Made by a program: the position numbers and the translations under genes
Notes under the pieces: model-generated
What the model was told of the DNA's origin: nothing
Databases searched by the model: none
What the model saw: the letters and a program-made list of their open reading frames with translations, nothing else
Part shown: piece by piece, positions 6,627 through 14,873 of the stretch
Position numbering within the stretch: the first letter of the stretch is position 1
Layout: each line of letters starts with the position of its first letter
Assembly: GCA_023415795.1 (NCBI GenBank)
Contig: JAEZJG010000009.1
Location: forward strand, 1-44,740
Length of the DNA stretch: 44,740 nt
Direction of reading: 5' to 3'
Source of the DNA: Bacillota bacterium
GTDB taxonomy: Bacteria > Bacillota > Clostridia > Christensenellales > SZUA-584

Positions 6627-8102
6627 ATGAGCAATGGTTTTGCCATATCACAATACCCCGATGCCAAAGCGGTGACAGCGGCTCTGGACGAGCTGATCCA
6701 AAAGCCTGTCTGGTCTATCCGCCCCGAGGCGCTCAAAGCCTACGAGGAGGAATACTACGAGAAGAAATGTGCCCGCTCTAAGGCGATGATCGGCGAAGCC
6801 AAAGCGCTGATACCCGGCGGTGTTCAGCATAACCTTGCGTTCAATCACCCGTTTCCGCTGGTGTTCGACAAAGCACAGGGGCCGTTCCTGTACGACATCG
6901 ACGGCAACCGCTATTTCGACTTCCTTCAGGCGGGCGGACCCACGGTGCTGGGCAGCAACCCGGAGGCGGTTCGCAACGAGGTCATAAAGCTGCTGAACAC
7001 GTGCGGCCCCTCCACGGGCTTGTTCCACGAATACGAATACAAGCTGGCCAAGAAGGTCTCCGAACTGATGCCGTCGGTGGAGATGTTCCGCATGCTGGGC
7101 TCCGGCACCGAGTCGTGCATGGCGGCTATCCGTGTGGCGCGTCTCGCCACGGGCAAGAAATACGTCATCAAGATGGGCGGCGCGTATCACGGCTGGAGTG
7201 ATCAGCTGGCATACGGTATCCGCATCCCCGGCTCCAAATGGACGCAGGCGCATGGTGTACCGCGCTTCTGCTTTAAAAATACGCAGGAGTTTTTCCCGAA
7301 CGACCTGCGCGATCTGGAGCGCAAGCTTAGAAGCAACCGGCTGCGCGGCGGCACGGCGGCGGTGATGATAGAACCGGTGGGTCCGGAGAGCGGCACCCGT
7401 CCCGTGGATTTTGATTTCAACAAGGGTGTGCAGGCACTCTGCCGCAAATACGGCGCGCTGCTGATATTCGACGAGGTGGTGACGGCGTTCCGCGTTGGTC
7501 TGTCCGGCGCTCAAGGCTACTTTGGCATCACGCCCGACCTCACGGTGTTCGGCAAGGTGATAGCGGGAGGCTATCCGGGTGCGGGCGGTCTCGGCGGTAA
7601 GAAGGAATACATGAAGTATCTCGCGGCGGGCATACAGGCGGGCGATAAGCACAAAAAGGCGCTGATCGGCGGCACGATGGCGGCAAACCCCTTGAGCTGT
7701 GTGGCGGGATATCATACGCTGTGCGAGATGGAGCGGACGCACGCCTGCGAAAATGCGGGTGCTATGGGTGACCGCATGACGGCGGGGTTGCAACGGCTGA
7801 TTGAAAAGCACAAGCTGCCGTTTGTGGCGTTCAATCAAGGCTCTATCTGCCATCTGGAGACGGTTGGCACGGTGCACTTCGCCATCAACTGGTCGAAACC
7901 GTGGACGATACCGGCGGTGCTCAAGGCCACCTCCGTCCGCAAGAAGGAGATGGAGCACATGGGCGCAGCGTATATGGCAGAAGGGTTGGTGACGCTGGCG
8001 GGCAGCCGTCTGTATACCAGCGCCGCTTATACCGAAGAGCTGATTGACGAGGCGCTGGAGTGCTTCGACCGCGTGTTTGCGCACGTGGCGCAGCTGCAAT
8101 AA
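6627..8102 (+). CDS. Class III PLP aminotransferase, glutamate-1-semialdehyde aminomutase-like
   Basis: Fold-type I PLP enzyme of 491 aa, somewhat longer than GSA aminomutase because of about 50 extra N-terminal residues. Visible signatures are the phosphate-binding GSGTES (159-163), AYHGW (186-190), FDEVVTAFRV with the ring-N Asp282, and TVFGKVIAGGYP with the Schiff-base Lys310. ATG 6627 has GGAGG 6 bases upstream and matches the start of the family. No hem genes are near, and it lies with a sugar-type aldolase and kinase under a TetR operator, so an amino-sugar or amino-aldehyde substrate is more likely than tetrapyrrole synthesis. The exact reaction is unknown. The downstream aldolase starts 11 bases after its stop. 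Confidence 0.85.
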   Translation: MSNGFAISQYPDAKAVTAALDELIQKPVWSIRPEALKAYEEEYYEKKCARSKAMIGEAKALIPGGVQHNLAFNHPFPLVFDKAQGPFLYDIDGNRYFDFLQAGGPTVLGSNPEAVRNEVIKLLNTCGPSTGLFHEYEYKLAKKVSELMPSVEMFRMLGSGTESCMAAIRVARLATGKKYVIKMGGAYHGWSDQLAYGIRIPGSKWTQAHGVPRFCFKNTQEFFPNDLRDLERKLRSNRLRGGTAAVMIEPVGPESGTRPVDFDFNKGVQALCRKYGALLIFDEVVTAFRVGLSGAQGYFGITPDLTVFGKVIAGGYPGAGGLGGKKEYMKYLAAGIQAGDKHKKALIGGTMAANPLSCVAGYHTLCEMERTHACENAGAMGDRMTAGLQRLIEKHKLPFVAFNQGSICHLETVGTVHFAINWSKPWTIPAVLKATSVRKKEMEHMGAAYMAEGLVTLAGSRLYTSAAYTEELIDEALECFDRVFAHVAQLQ

Positions 8103-8113
8103 CGGAGGAACTT

Positions 8114-9220
8114 ATGGATGTTCAGCAAGCCAAGCGGGAAGTGATCGAGGCGGGTCATCGGCTGGTGGAAACAGGGCTGATCGCGCGGACATGGGGCAAC
8201 GTGAGCTGCCGCATAGACGCGGAGCGCTTTGCCATCACGCCCAGCGGGCGCAGCTATGACGGACTGACTCCGGACGATATCGTGGTGGTCGGCATCGCTG
8301 ATCTTAGCTATGAGGGCGATATCAAGCCGTCCTCCGAAAAGGGCATTCACGCGGCGGTGTACGCGCTGAAGCCGGATATCAATTTTGTTATACACACGCA
8401 TCAGGCAGGCGCATCAATAGCAGGTGTGTTGGGGAAGGACGCGGAGGTGACCGATCCGGAAGCTCAGCGACGGCTCGGTCACCGCGTTCTGCTGGCGGCT
8501 TATGGTCTGCCCAGCACCAAGAAGCTGCGAAAGGGCGTGGCGGACGCGGTCAGTCGGTCGGAGGGGCGCGCATTGTTGATGTCGCATCACGGGGCGTTGG
8601 TATACGGCGAGGATCGTGCGGCGGCCTTTGCGGCAGCGCAGGCGCTGGAGGACGAGTGCAGGCGGTTTTACGCGCCGGTTTCAGAGCAGCCGACAGGTGA
8701 AATGGGCAGCAGCTATCGTGATGAAGACGGTTTCGTCTACACCGTCGGTGGCACTTCAGTGGCAGCGGACATGGTTTCGGGACGTGCTGCGGACGGCACA
8801 TTGCTGCCTGCCGAGGCACTGTGGCATTTGGCCATTTACCGTGCGCGTGCGGATGTGAACGTAATACGCGGCTGTTCTTTGCCCGGTATCGCGGAAGCCG
8901 CGCGGCAGGGGCAGACGATAAAACCGCTGCTGGACGATTTTGCGCAGCTGGCGGGGGTATCCGTGCGCGTGGCTCAGCCGGATGGCGCGGGCATCGTGCG
9001 GGCTCTCAAGGGGCGCAACGCTGTTCTGGTACAGGGGCACGGCGCACTGTGCTGCGCGGGCGATGCCGACGATGCGGAGGCTGTGGAAATGGTGGTCGAG
9101 AAGTGCTGCGACGCGCATTTGGCTGCGCTGCTGCATGGCACATTGAAGCCGATCGCCTCGCTGGAGTGCCTTCTGATGCGGTTCATCTATTTGAAGAAGT
9201 ATTCCAAGATGAAGAAGTGA
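8114..9220 (+). CDS. Tandem class II aldolase/adducin-like protein (duplicated domain)
   Basis: The 368-aa protein is about 1.7 times the usual length of class II aldolases. The first domain (about 1-195) is complete: GNVSCRI, ITPSGRSYDGL, SSEKGIH with the catalytic Glu75, zinc ligands in IHTHQ (His94, His96) and SHHGA (about 158-159). The second domain (about 220-350) repeats the fold, with a recognisable VQGHGALCCAGDADDAEA segment, but the HxH position reads VIRGCSLPG, so it probably cannot bind zinc. Family members cleave fuculose- or rhamnulose-type phosphates or epimerise ribulose phosphate. GGAGG precedes ATG 8114. It is the last gene of the aminotransferase operon; a terminator follows. 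Confidence 0.85.
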   Translation: MDVQQAKREVIEAGHRLVETGLIARTWGNVSCRIDAERFAITPSGRSYDGLTPDDIVVVGIADLSYEGDIKPSSEKGIHAAVYALKPDINFVIHTHQAGASIAGVLGKDAEVTDPEAQRRLGHRVLLAAYGLPSTKKLRKGVADAVSRSEGRALLMSHHGALVYGEDRAAAFAAAQALEDECRRFYAPVSEQPTGEMGSSYRDEDGFVYTVGGTSVAADMVSGRAADGTLLPAEALWHLAIYRARADVNVIRGCSLPGIAEAARQGQTIKPLLDDFAQLAGVSVRVAQPDGAGIVRALKGRNAVLVQGHGALCCAGDADDAEAVEMVVEKCCDAHLAALLHGTLKPIASLECLLMRFIYLKKYSKMKK

Positions 9221-9275
9221 GCTTGGCAAAAAGGATGACGGCTGTTGAGGCGCTTCAACAATAAGATATCAAGTG

Positions 9276-9307
9276 AAGGCCATCGCTGAGGTGGTCTTTA
9301 TTTTTTG
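9276..9307 (+). terminator. Terminator of the aminotransferase-aldolase operon
   Basis: AAGGCCA at 9276-9282 pairs with TGGTCTT at 9292-9298 (one G-T wobble), followed by TATTTTTTTG. Confidence 0.75.
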
Positions 9308-9339
9308 ATGTTTGGCGTTTAACTGGGAGATTTCTCAGC

Positions 9340-9878
9340 GGGGGATTCCTCGACAGGCTCGGAATGGCAGATGCTAGGGTGGTGCAGACGGCGATGCACT
9401 ACCTACGCCGCGCTGTCATGCAGAGCGCAGCGAAGCATCCCCCCGTGGCGTGATCGCGCTAGGGCGAAGTGCTTGTGCATCCTACGGGCATGATCTTGTT
9501 TGGGGGGATTCCTCACTGCGTTCGGAATGACCGATGTGGTGTTGGGTGCTGACGGCGATGCACTTCCTACGCCGCGCTGTCATGCAGAGCGCAGTGAAGC
9601 ATCCCCCGTGGCGTGATCGCGCTAGGGCGAAGTGCTTTTGCATCCTACGGGCATGATCTTGTACGGGGGATTCCTCACTGCGTTCGGACGGATGCTAGGG
9701 TGGTGCAGACGGCGAAGCACTTCCTCTGCCGCGCTGTCATGCAGAGCGAAGCGAAGCATCCCCCGGGGGGTGATCGCGGTGGGGCGAAGTGTTTGTGCAT
9801 CCTACGGGCATGATCTTGTTTGGGGGATTCATCACTGCGTTCGGAATGACGGATGCTAGGGTGGTGCAGACGGCAATG
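9340..9878 (+). repeat. Tandem array of a ~160-bp dispersed repeat (three units and a partial fourth)
   Basis: Units start at about 9340, 9502, 9664 and 9823 with GGGGATTCCTCACTGCGTTC-type sequence, continue through GGTGGTGCAGACGGCGATGC, CGCTGTCATGCAGAGCG and AGCGAAGCATCCCCC, and end in CATCCTACGGGCATGATCTTG. Copies differ by small changes. Each unit holds two short hairpins (ATTCC/GGAAT and ATGC/GCAT arms). The same family recurs at about 14.9-15.1, 20.6-20.8 and 44.2-44.7 kb. ORFs crossing this stretch are by-products of the repetition and are not genes. Confidence 0.9.
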
Positions 9879-9884
9879 TAATTG

Positions 9885-10136
9885 TTAATCCCGCTGCAGC
9901 TCCTCCTGTATCAGCCGCGCAACCTCTTTGGCGGAGGGAACACGCCCGGTAGATTTAATCTTGCCGTTCACCATCAGCCCCGGCGTGCTCATCACACCCG
10001 TCTTCATGATTTCAGCCATGTCCGTCACATACACCACACTCGCGTCTGCGTCCAGATGCTTCACGGCATCTTGTGCCATACCCAGAAGCTTCTTACAGGC
10101 AGCACAGCCGGAACCAATCACCTTGATCTCCATCAT
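9885..10136 (-). CDS. Small thioredoxin-fold redox-active disulfide protein
   Basis: An 83-aa protein of the redox-active disulfide family, like glutaredoxin or thioredoxin without extra helices. The active site is GSGCAACKKL (Cys pair CAAC, about residues 10-13), and the cis-proline loop reads MSTPGLMVNGK, which fits the fold. Start ATG 10136 overlaps the arsC stop as ATGA, with GGAG just upstream; a second ATG follows directly. It is the last gene of the ars operon and probably supplies electrons to the thioredoxin-type arsenate reductase or to the membrane permease. It is a commonly observed companion of ArsP-type permeases. Confidence 0.85.
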   Translation of the reverse strand: MMEIKVIGSGCAACKKLLGMAQDAVKHLDADASVVYVTDMAEIMKTGVMSTPGLMVNGKIKSTGRVPSAKEVARLIQEELQRD

Positions 10137-10540
10137 AGCTCTCCTTTCAATATGCGTTGCTTAAGCTCCAACACCTTCTGTTCAATAACATCCGCCGTAT
10201 ATGCGAAAGCTTCCCATCCTTTGCCTGTCGGGTCGTTCAATCCCCAGTCCTCACGATGGCGCGCAGGCAAGTATGGGCATACCACGTTGCACCCCATCGT
10301 GATAACGATATCCACCGGCGGAATATCGGCAAGCAGCTTGGAATGCTGCGTTGCGTTCATATCCGTGCAGTAACGCTGACGGATCAGTGCCACAGCATCC
10401 TGATTGATCTGCGGTTTGGTCTCCGTGCCTGCGGAGTAGGCATCGAATGCATCCGCCGCCAGCCGCTTTGCAATGGCCTCCGCCATCTGAGAGCGGCAAG
10501 AGTTGTGCACACACACGAAAGCTACCTTCGGTTTGGTCAT
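10133..10540 (-). CDS. arsC: Arsenate reductase, low-molecular-weight phosphatase type
   Basis: Reduces arsenate to arsenite for export. The 135-aa protein has the LMW-PTPase P-loop VCVHNSCRSQMAEA (Cys10, Arg16), and the DWGLNDPTGKGWEAF motif with the general-acid Asp near residue 105. The downstream redox cysteine region (MGCNVVCPYLP, about 81-91) is that of thioredoxin-coupled ArsC. ATG 10540 has GGGGG upstream. It lies between the permease and the small disulfide protein; the neighbouring genes overlap or nearly touch, so it is part of one operon. Confidence 0.93.
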   Translation of the reverse strand: MTKPKVAFVCVHNSCRSQMAEAIAKRLAADAFDAYSAGTETKPQINQDAVALIRQRYCTDMNATQHSKLLADIPPVDIVITMGCNVVCPYLPARHREDWGLNDPTGKGWEAFAYTADVIEQKVLELKQRILKGEL

Positions 10541-10552
10541 GTATACCCCCTT

Positions 10553-11557
10553 CTAGGTCAGCAGATATCCAAAAGCGTTGAAAGCGTAGCCGATAATGAT
10601 GATACCCGCCGTCACAATGCCGACAAATATCAGCAGCAGCTTCGTCTTTACCACTTTTTTGAGTAATATCATGGAGGGCAGCGACAGCGCGGTCACCGCC
10701 ATCATGAACGACAGCACAGTGCCCAGCCCCACACCCTTGCCCACAAGCGCCTCGGCGATGGGCAGTGTGCCGAATATGTCGGCATACATGGGCACGCCCA
10801 CGCCTGTTGCAATGAGCACCGAGAAAGCGTTGTTCTGCCCCAGCACTGCCGATATGATATCCGCAGGTATCCAGTTGTGGATGGCCGCGCCGATGGCGAC
10901 ACCGATGAGTACATACAGCCACACCTTGCGGACGATGAATAGCACCTGATCGCAGGCGTAGCGCAGCCGGTCTTTGCGCGTCATGGCGGGCGCGTCGGTC
11001 TGTGAGGTGGTGCCTTCAAACACGAAAGGCTCTACGTATTTCTCTAGCTTGAACGCACTGATTATCGTGCCGCCCGCAATAGCGAGTATCACGCCGACAA
11101 CGACATACGCGAGCGCGATTTTCCAATTAAATATGGACGCCAGCAGCAGTATGGATGCCAAGTCTACCAGCGGCGAGGAGATAAGGAACGAGAAAGTGAC
11201 GCCGATGGGCAGCCCCGCGCTTGTGAAGCCAATGAACAGAGGAATGGACGAGCAGGAGCAAAAGGGCGTTATGGTGCCCAGCAGTGCGCCCAGCGTATTT
11301 GCACCGATGCCGCGAAAGCGTCCCAGTATGCGCCGTGTGCGTTCGGGCGGAAAGTGGCTCTGGATGTACGAAATCACAAATATCAATACGGACAGCAGCA
11401 AGAAAATCTTGACTGTGTCGTACAGGAAGAAGTGAAGGCTGCCGCCTATGCGCTCATCGACGGGAAGCCCAAAAACATCCTGTACCAGCGCACGAAAAAG
11501 GTCGCTCAGCCACTGCATTTTGAGCAGCTGGTCGTTCAGCCACTGGAACACGCTCAT
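10553..11557 (-). CDS. Permease of the ArsP / DUF318 family
   Basis: Integral membrane protein of 334 aa with about eight to nine hydrophobic segments. The TPFCSCSSIPLFIGF motif (about residues 104-118), with clustered cysteines, and a second half that repeats VGVPMYADIFGTLPIAEAL, are hallmarks of this family, whose characterised member ArsP exports methylated or organic trivalent arsenicals. Here it accompanies an inorganic arsenic operon. Its ATG overlaps the stop codon of acr3 (ATGA), which indicates translational coupling. A charged cytoplasmic loop (EGTTSQTDAPAMTRKDR, about 203-219) separates the halves. Confidence 0.85.
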   Translation of the reverse strand: MSVFQWLNDQLLKMQWLSDLFRALVQDVFGLPVDERIGGSLHFFLYDTVKIFLLLSVLIFVISYIQSHFPPERTRRILGRFRGIGANTLGALLGTITPFCSCSSIPLFIGFTSAGLPIGVTFSFLISSPLVDLASILLLASIFNWKIALAYVVVGVILAIAGGTIISAFKLEKYVEPFVFEGTTSQTDAPAMTRKDRLRYACDQVLFIVRKVWLYVLIGVAIGAAIHNWIPADIISAVLGQNNAFSVLIATGVGVPMYADIFGTLPIAEALVGKGVGLGTVLSFMMAVTALSLPSMILLKKVVKTKLLLIFVGIVTAGIIIIGYAFNAFGYLLT

Positions 11558-12633
11558 GCTTTGTCAGCTCCCTTCTCAGCGGGAAACCAGTGGGTGGTCC
11601 TGTTGGACAAGCGCACCAGTGTCAGCATGATCGGAACCTCCACCAGCACACCCACAATAGTGGTCAGCGCCGCGGGAGATTGCAAACCAAATACGGCTAT
11701 TGCGACGGCAACAGCCAGCTCAAAGAAGTTGCTCGCGCCGATCATCGCGGCGGGAGAAGCGATGTTGTGCGGCAGCTTCCATGCTTTGCTCCACAAATAT
11801 GCGATGAAGAATATCAGAAATGTTTGAATGATAAGTGGCACGGCAATCAGAAGTATATCGGCAGGCTGCTCCACGATCTTGCGCCCCTGAAACGAGAATA
11901 TGATGACCAGTGTCAGCAAAAGACCGATTACAGTCACATTGTTGAATTTGGGGATGAAGCTCTTCTCAAGGTAGTCCGCGCCTTTTTTCTTTGTCATTAT
12001 GCTGCGCGTCAGCCAGCCCGCGCCCAGCGGAATCACCACAAACAGCACAACGGACAAAAACAGTGTTCCCCACGGAACGCTGACCGCGCCCTCTGTCTTA
12101 ACGCCACCCCAAATGAACAGCAGACCGACAATGGGCGCAAACGCAACGAGTATTATCAGATCGTTTGTGGCTACCTGAACCAGCGTATGCGCGGGGCTGC
12201 CCTTGGTGAGATGGCTCCATACAAACACCATAGCGGTACAAGGTGCTGCGCCCAGCAGTATCGCGCCCGCCAGATAGTCTGTTGCGGTTTGAGCGGGGAT
12301 GAAAGCCTTGAATATGACAAAGAAGAACAGGTACGACAGTGCAAACATGGTGAGCGGTTTTATCAGCCAGTTGGTGGCCCATGTGATGATAAGACCCTTG
12401 GGATTGCGTCCAACATTTCTTATGCTGGCAAAATCCACTTTGAGCATCATAGGATAAATCATCAGCCAGATCAGCACTGCCACAGGTATGGAGACATTAT
12501 AATATTCAAACTGCCCCAAAAACGCGGGAACACCGGGCAGCCACAGACTGATGATGATGCCAAGACCCATGCACAACACCACCCATAATGTTAAATACTT
12601 TTCGAAAAATCCGATGCCGCTATTCTTCTTCAT
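11554..12633 (-). CDS. acr3: Arsenite efflux transporter, ACR3 type
   Basis: Arsenite exporter of 359 aa with ten predicted membrane spans. It has the ACR3 family features: GAAPCTAMVFVWSHLTKG with the essential cysteine (about residue 133) and NWLIKPLTMFALSYLFF. ATG 12633 was chosen because the family begins MKKNSGIGFFEKYLTLWV and an AGGAGGG site lies 8 bases upstream; the longer frame runs into arsR. The start overlaps the 3' end of arsR by 14 bases. With ArsR and ArsC it forms a complete arsenate/arsenite resistance unit. Confidence 0.95.
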   Translation of the reverse strand: MKKNSGIGFFEKYLTLWVVLCMGLGIIISLWLPGVPAFLGQFEYYNVSIPVAVLIWLMIYPMMLKVDFASIRNVGRNPKGLIITWATNWLIKPLTMFALSYLFFFVIFKAFIPAQTATDYLAGAILLGAAPCTAMVFVWSHLTKGSPAHTLVQVATNDLIILVAFAPIVGLLFIWGGVKTEGAVSVPWGTLFLSVVLFVVIPLGAGWLTRSIMTKKKGADYLEKSFIPKFNNVTVIGLLLTLVIIFSFQGRKIVEQPADILLIAVPLIIQTFLIFFIAYLWSKAWKLPHNIASPAAMIGASNFFELAVAVAIAVFGLQSPAALTTIVGVLVEVPIMLTLVRLSNRTTHWFPAEKGADKA

Positions 12634-12946
12634 TACAAATACCCTCCTGTCCGCAGATGCAGTCCTCTTTGGATGCTGCCAGTGAACCGATAAACTCAAC
12701 CAATTCTGTGATGCGCTGCGTACACAGCGTATAATGCATCCACGCGCCGTCGCGCCGGGCGATGACAGCGCCGCACTCGGTGAGTATCTTCATGTGATAG
12801 GAGAGCGTGGGTTGCGTGATGGACAACGGCTCTAATATCTTGCAGGCGCACAGTTCCCCGCAGCACAGCATATCGACGATCTTGAGCCGTGTTTCGTCTG
12901 CCAGTGCCTTCAACAGCGGGGCATATTCGGCATAACTGTAAGGCAT
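12620..12946 (-). CDS. arsR: ArsR/SmtB-family arsenic-responsive repressor
   Basis: Winged helix repressor of 108 aa. The metalloid site is visible as ELCACKI (Cys pair, about residues 31-33) at the start of helix 3; the recognition helix is ITQPTLSYHMKIL (about 43-55), and a wing with ARRDGAWMHYTL follows. The C-terminal DCICGQEGIC stretch adds three more cysteines that could contribute to arsenite binding. ATG 12946 has a GGAG site upstream. It is the first gene of the five-gene ars operon, and two palindromes upstream are its likely operators. Confidence 0.93.
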   Translation of the reverse strand: MPYSYAEYAPLLKALADETRLKIVDMLCCGELCACKILEPLSITQPTLSYHMKILTECGAVIARRDGAWMHYTLCTQRITELVEFIGSLAASKEDCICGQEGICNEEE

Positions 12947-12967
12947 TTCAAACTCCTTTCAAGGGAC

Positions 12968-12985
12968 AAGTATATAGATATACTT
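12968..12985. promoter_or_regulatory. ArsR-type operator, proximal
   Basis: AAGTATATAGATATACTT: perfect 8-bp arms with a 2-base spacer, 22 bases upstream of the arsR start and downstream of its promoter. Confidence 0.65.
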
Positions 12986-12990
12986 AAATG

Positions 12991-13010
12991 ATATAGATAA
13001 CTATCGATAT
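12991..13010. promoter_or_regulatory. ArsR-type operator, distal
   Basis: ATATAGATA-AC-TATCGATAT: 9-base arms with one mismatch, and the same 2-base spacer as the proximal site. It touches the -10 box of the arsR promoter. Confidence 0.55.
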
Positions 13011-13037
13011 AATATATGCAGCATTGCGGGCTGTCAA
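13009..13037 (-). promoter_or_regulatory. Promoter of the ars operon
   Basis: Reading leftwards, TTGACA (plus-strand 13032-13037), a 17-base spacer and TATTAT (13009-13014). The two palindromes lie directly downstream, so repression by ArsR would block initiation. Confidence 0.75.
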
Positions 13038-13159
13038 CACAGTCTAGGTATGTTATTCGGAAAAAATATTGTTTTATCCAAGTTGCAGCCGTTTATTTAT
13101 ATAGAAATTAATCGTTCGCGGTGCATGGCGAAAAATACTTTTTTTGTGGGCTGGGGTTA

Positions 13160-14839
13160 ATGATCAGATTTCTTTTCAACATAGTATATAGCTTGTTGTA
13201 TTGGGTACGGCGCAAAGGAACTGTGCGTGGGGCTGTAAAGTATACTGCGCTGGTGGTGCTGGTATTTGTGCTGGCTTTTTCAAGTTCGGCGCATCCCGAA
13301 GCGCTGGCAGGCAGAAGTGACGCGGTCGAGTTTCCTGATGCAAACCTGATGCAGGCGCTGAAAGATAATGGTGCCGACGCGGACAGTGATGGCATACTGA
13401 CAGAGGGTGAGCTGGCCCAGCTGACCGGCGCGCTGGATCTGTCGGGACGGTCAATAAGCGACCTAACCGGGCTGGAGCTGGCGGTTAATGTGACAGAGTT
13501 GAACCTGTCCGGCAACGCGGTGACGAACATTGCTCCGCTGACAGCGCTCGACAAGCTTATAACGCTCAACCTTTCCGACAATCAGATACTGGACATTGGC
13601 ACGTTGTACGACACCGATAATCTGCCTGAGACGTTGGCACTCACGTGGCTGGATGTTTCAAATAACTATCTCAGCACGGCAGACGGCAGCGCGGCACGCA
13701 CGGTGATTGACGCGCTGCGCACAGCGGGCGTTGCGGTGATATTCGACCCGCAAAAGCCCATCCCCGCTCTGGGCGTGGAACTAAACGCACATGAGCTGGA
13801 TATGTGCCCCGGGGATACGGCAACGCTTTCTGCGTCGGTGTGGCCGGAAGGTGCGGTCAACCAAAACATATCATGGCAAACGAGCGGCGCGGCGGCTCTG
13901 GTAGAAGGCGGCGTGATCACCGCCGTTTCCGAGGGACAAGCTGTTATCACCGTGACGACGCAGGATGGCGGATGGACGGATACCTGTGTGGTCAATGTGA
14001 AGCCGGGGAAGCTGACGTCCGAGGTTTATCAGCTAAGCCCGGAACAGATATATGTGAAGCCACTGACGAATGCCAATCGTTTCTATGAAAATATGGATAA
14101 CAACGCAAAAGACATGGTGCTGCTGAACGCTGACGGGGACGCCGTAAGCGATGGCAATGCGGTTACCGGTATGACGGCTCGGCTGACGGTGGGCGGCATT
14201 GTACGTGATGAACGCACGTTGGTCGTAAAGGGAGATGTCAATGGCGACGGGGTAGTCTCCGTCAAAGATTTCACACTCATCAGCCTGCATATTAAGGGCA
14301 TTAAGACGCTGGAGGGTGCGTTTGCGTTGGCAGCAGATTACGACACTGATGGTCTTGCAGCCGCCGCCGACCTGGAGCTGCTGCGTGTTCACTTCGCGGA
14401 TACGGAGCCGGCAGGAGCCGGACTGGTAAACTTGCCCGACGTGGCAGATCCGCAGCTGCGTGCGTTTCTGGACGCAGCGATGGCGCAGCTGGGCAAGCCC
14501 TACATCTGGGGCGCAGAGGGGCCAAAGGGCTTCGATTGCTCCGGCTATATCTACTACTGTCTGCAGCAAGCGGGTTACGATGTCGATCGTCTCACAGCGG
14601 ATATGTACAGCCGCAATAAGAAATGGACTTATGTAGATAAAAACGATTTGCAGCCCGGCGATTTGATGTTCTATTATTCCAACGAAAAGGATGACGGAGA
14701 TCATATCGGTCACGTCGGCATCTATTTGGGGAACGGGTATCACATTCACGCTTCCTCAGACTACGGCTGTATCATCGTCTGCGGCGTGCAGGGGTGGTAC
14801 AAAAGCGCACTGGCATTTGGGCGGCGCGTATTCGAGTAA
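13160..14839 (+). CDS. Secreted LRR / Ig-like / dockerin-like / NlpC-P60 protein
   Basis: A 559-aa surface or secreted protein, numbered from ATG 13160. Residues 20-45 are a signal or anchor helix after basic residues. An EF-hand-like DADSDGILTEGE (about 73-84) precedes two to three leucine-rich repeats (about 92-170). A bacterial Ig-like type 2 domain follows (about 205-280), then a pair of dockerin-like calcium loops (DVNGDGVVSVKD at 359 and DYDTDGLAAAAD at 393). The C-terminus is an NlpC/P60 endopeptidase with FDCSGY (Cys460), HIGHVGIYLG (His518) and a third polar site in HIHAS. It probably cleaves peptidoglycan stem peptides. The start is uncertain: 13121 is also open, but 13160 has a GGGG site. 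It is isolated, with its own terminator. Confidence 0.85.
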   Translation: MIRFLFNIVYSLLYWVRRKGTVRGAVKYTALVVLVFVLAFSSSAHPEALAGRSDAVEFPDANLMQALKDNGADADSDGILTEGELAQLTGALDLSGRSISDLTGLELAVNVTELNLSGNAVTNIAPLTALDKLITLNLSDNQILDIGTLYDTDNLPETLALTWLDVSNNYLSTADGSAARTVIDALRTAGVAVIFDPQKPIPALGVELNAHELDMCPGDTATLSASVWPEGAVNQNISWQTSGAAALVEGGVITAVSEGQAVITVTTQDGGWTDTCVVNVKPGKLTSEVYQLSPEQIYVKPLTNANRFYENMDNNAKDMVLLNADGDAVSDGNAVTGMTARLTVGGIVRDERTLVVKGDVNGDGVVSVKDFTLISLHIKGIKTLEGAFALAADYDTDGLAAAADLELLRVHFADTEPAGAGLVNLPDVADPQLRAFLDAAMAQLGKPYIWGAEGPKGFDCSGYIYYCLQQAGYDVDRLTADMYSRNKKWTYVDKNDLQPGDLMFYYSNEKDDGDHIGHVGIYLGNGYHIHASSDYGCIIVCGVQGWYKSALAFGRRVFE

Positions 14840-14873
14840 ATTATCCAATCCGAAAAGACATAATCAATGTGTT

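Noticed and set aside
6648..8099. Long minus-strand ORF opposite the aminotransferase
   Set aside because: Arg/His-rich mirror frame of a clear PLP enzyme.
9613..9859. Short ORFs within the repeat array
   Set aside because: They follow the repeat unit and recur in each copy with frameshifts, so they reflect repetition, not coding.
9340..9878. CRISPR array
   Set aside because: Units are about 160 bp and nearly identical throughout; there are no short repeats separated by unique spacers and no cas genes.
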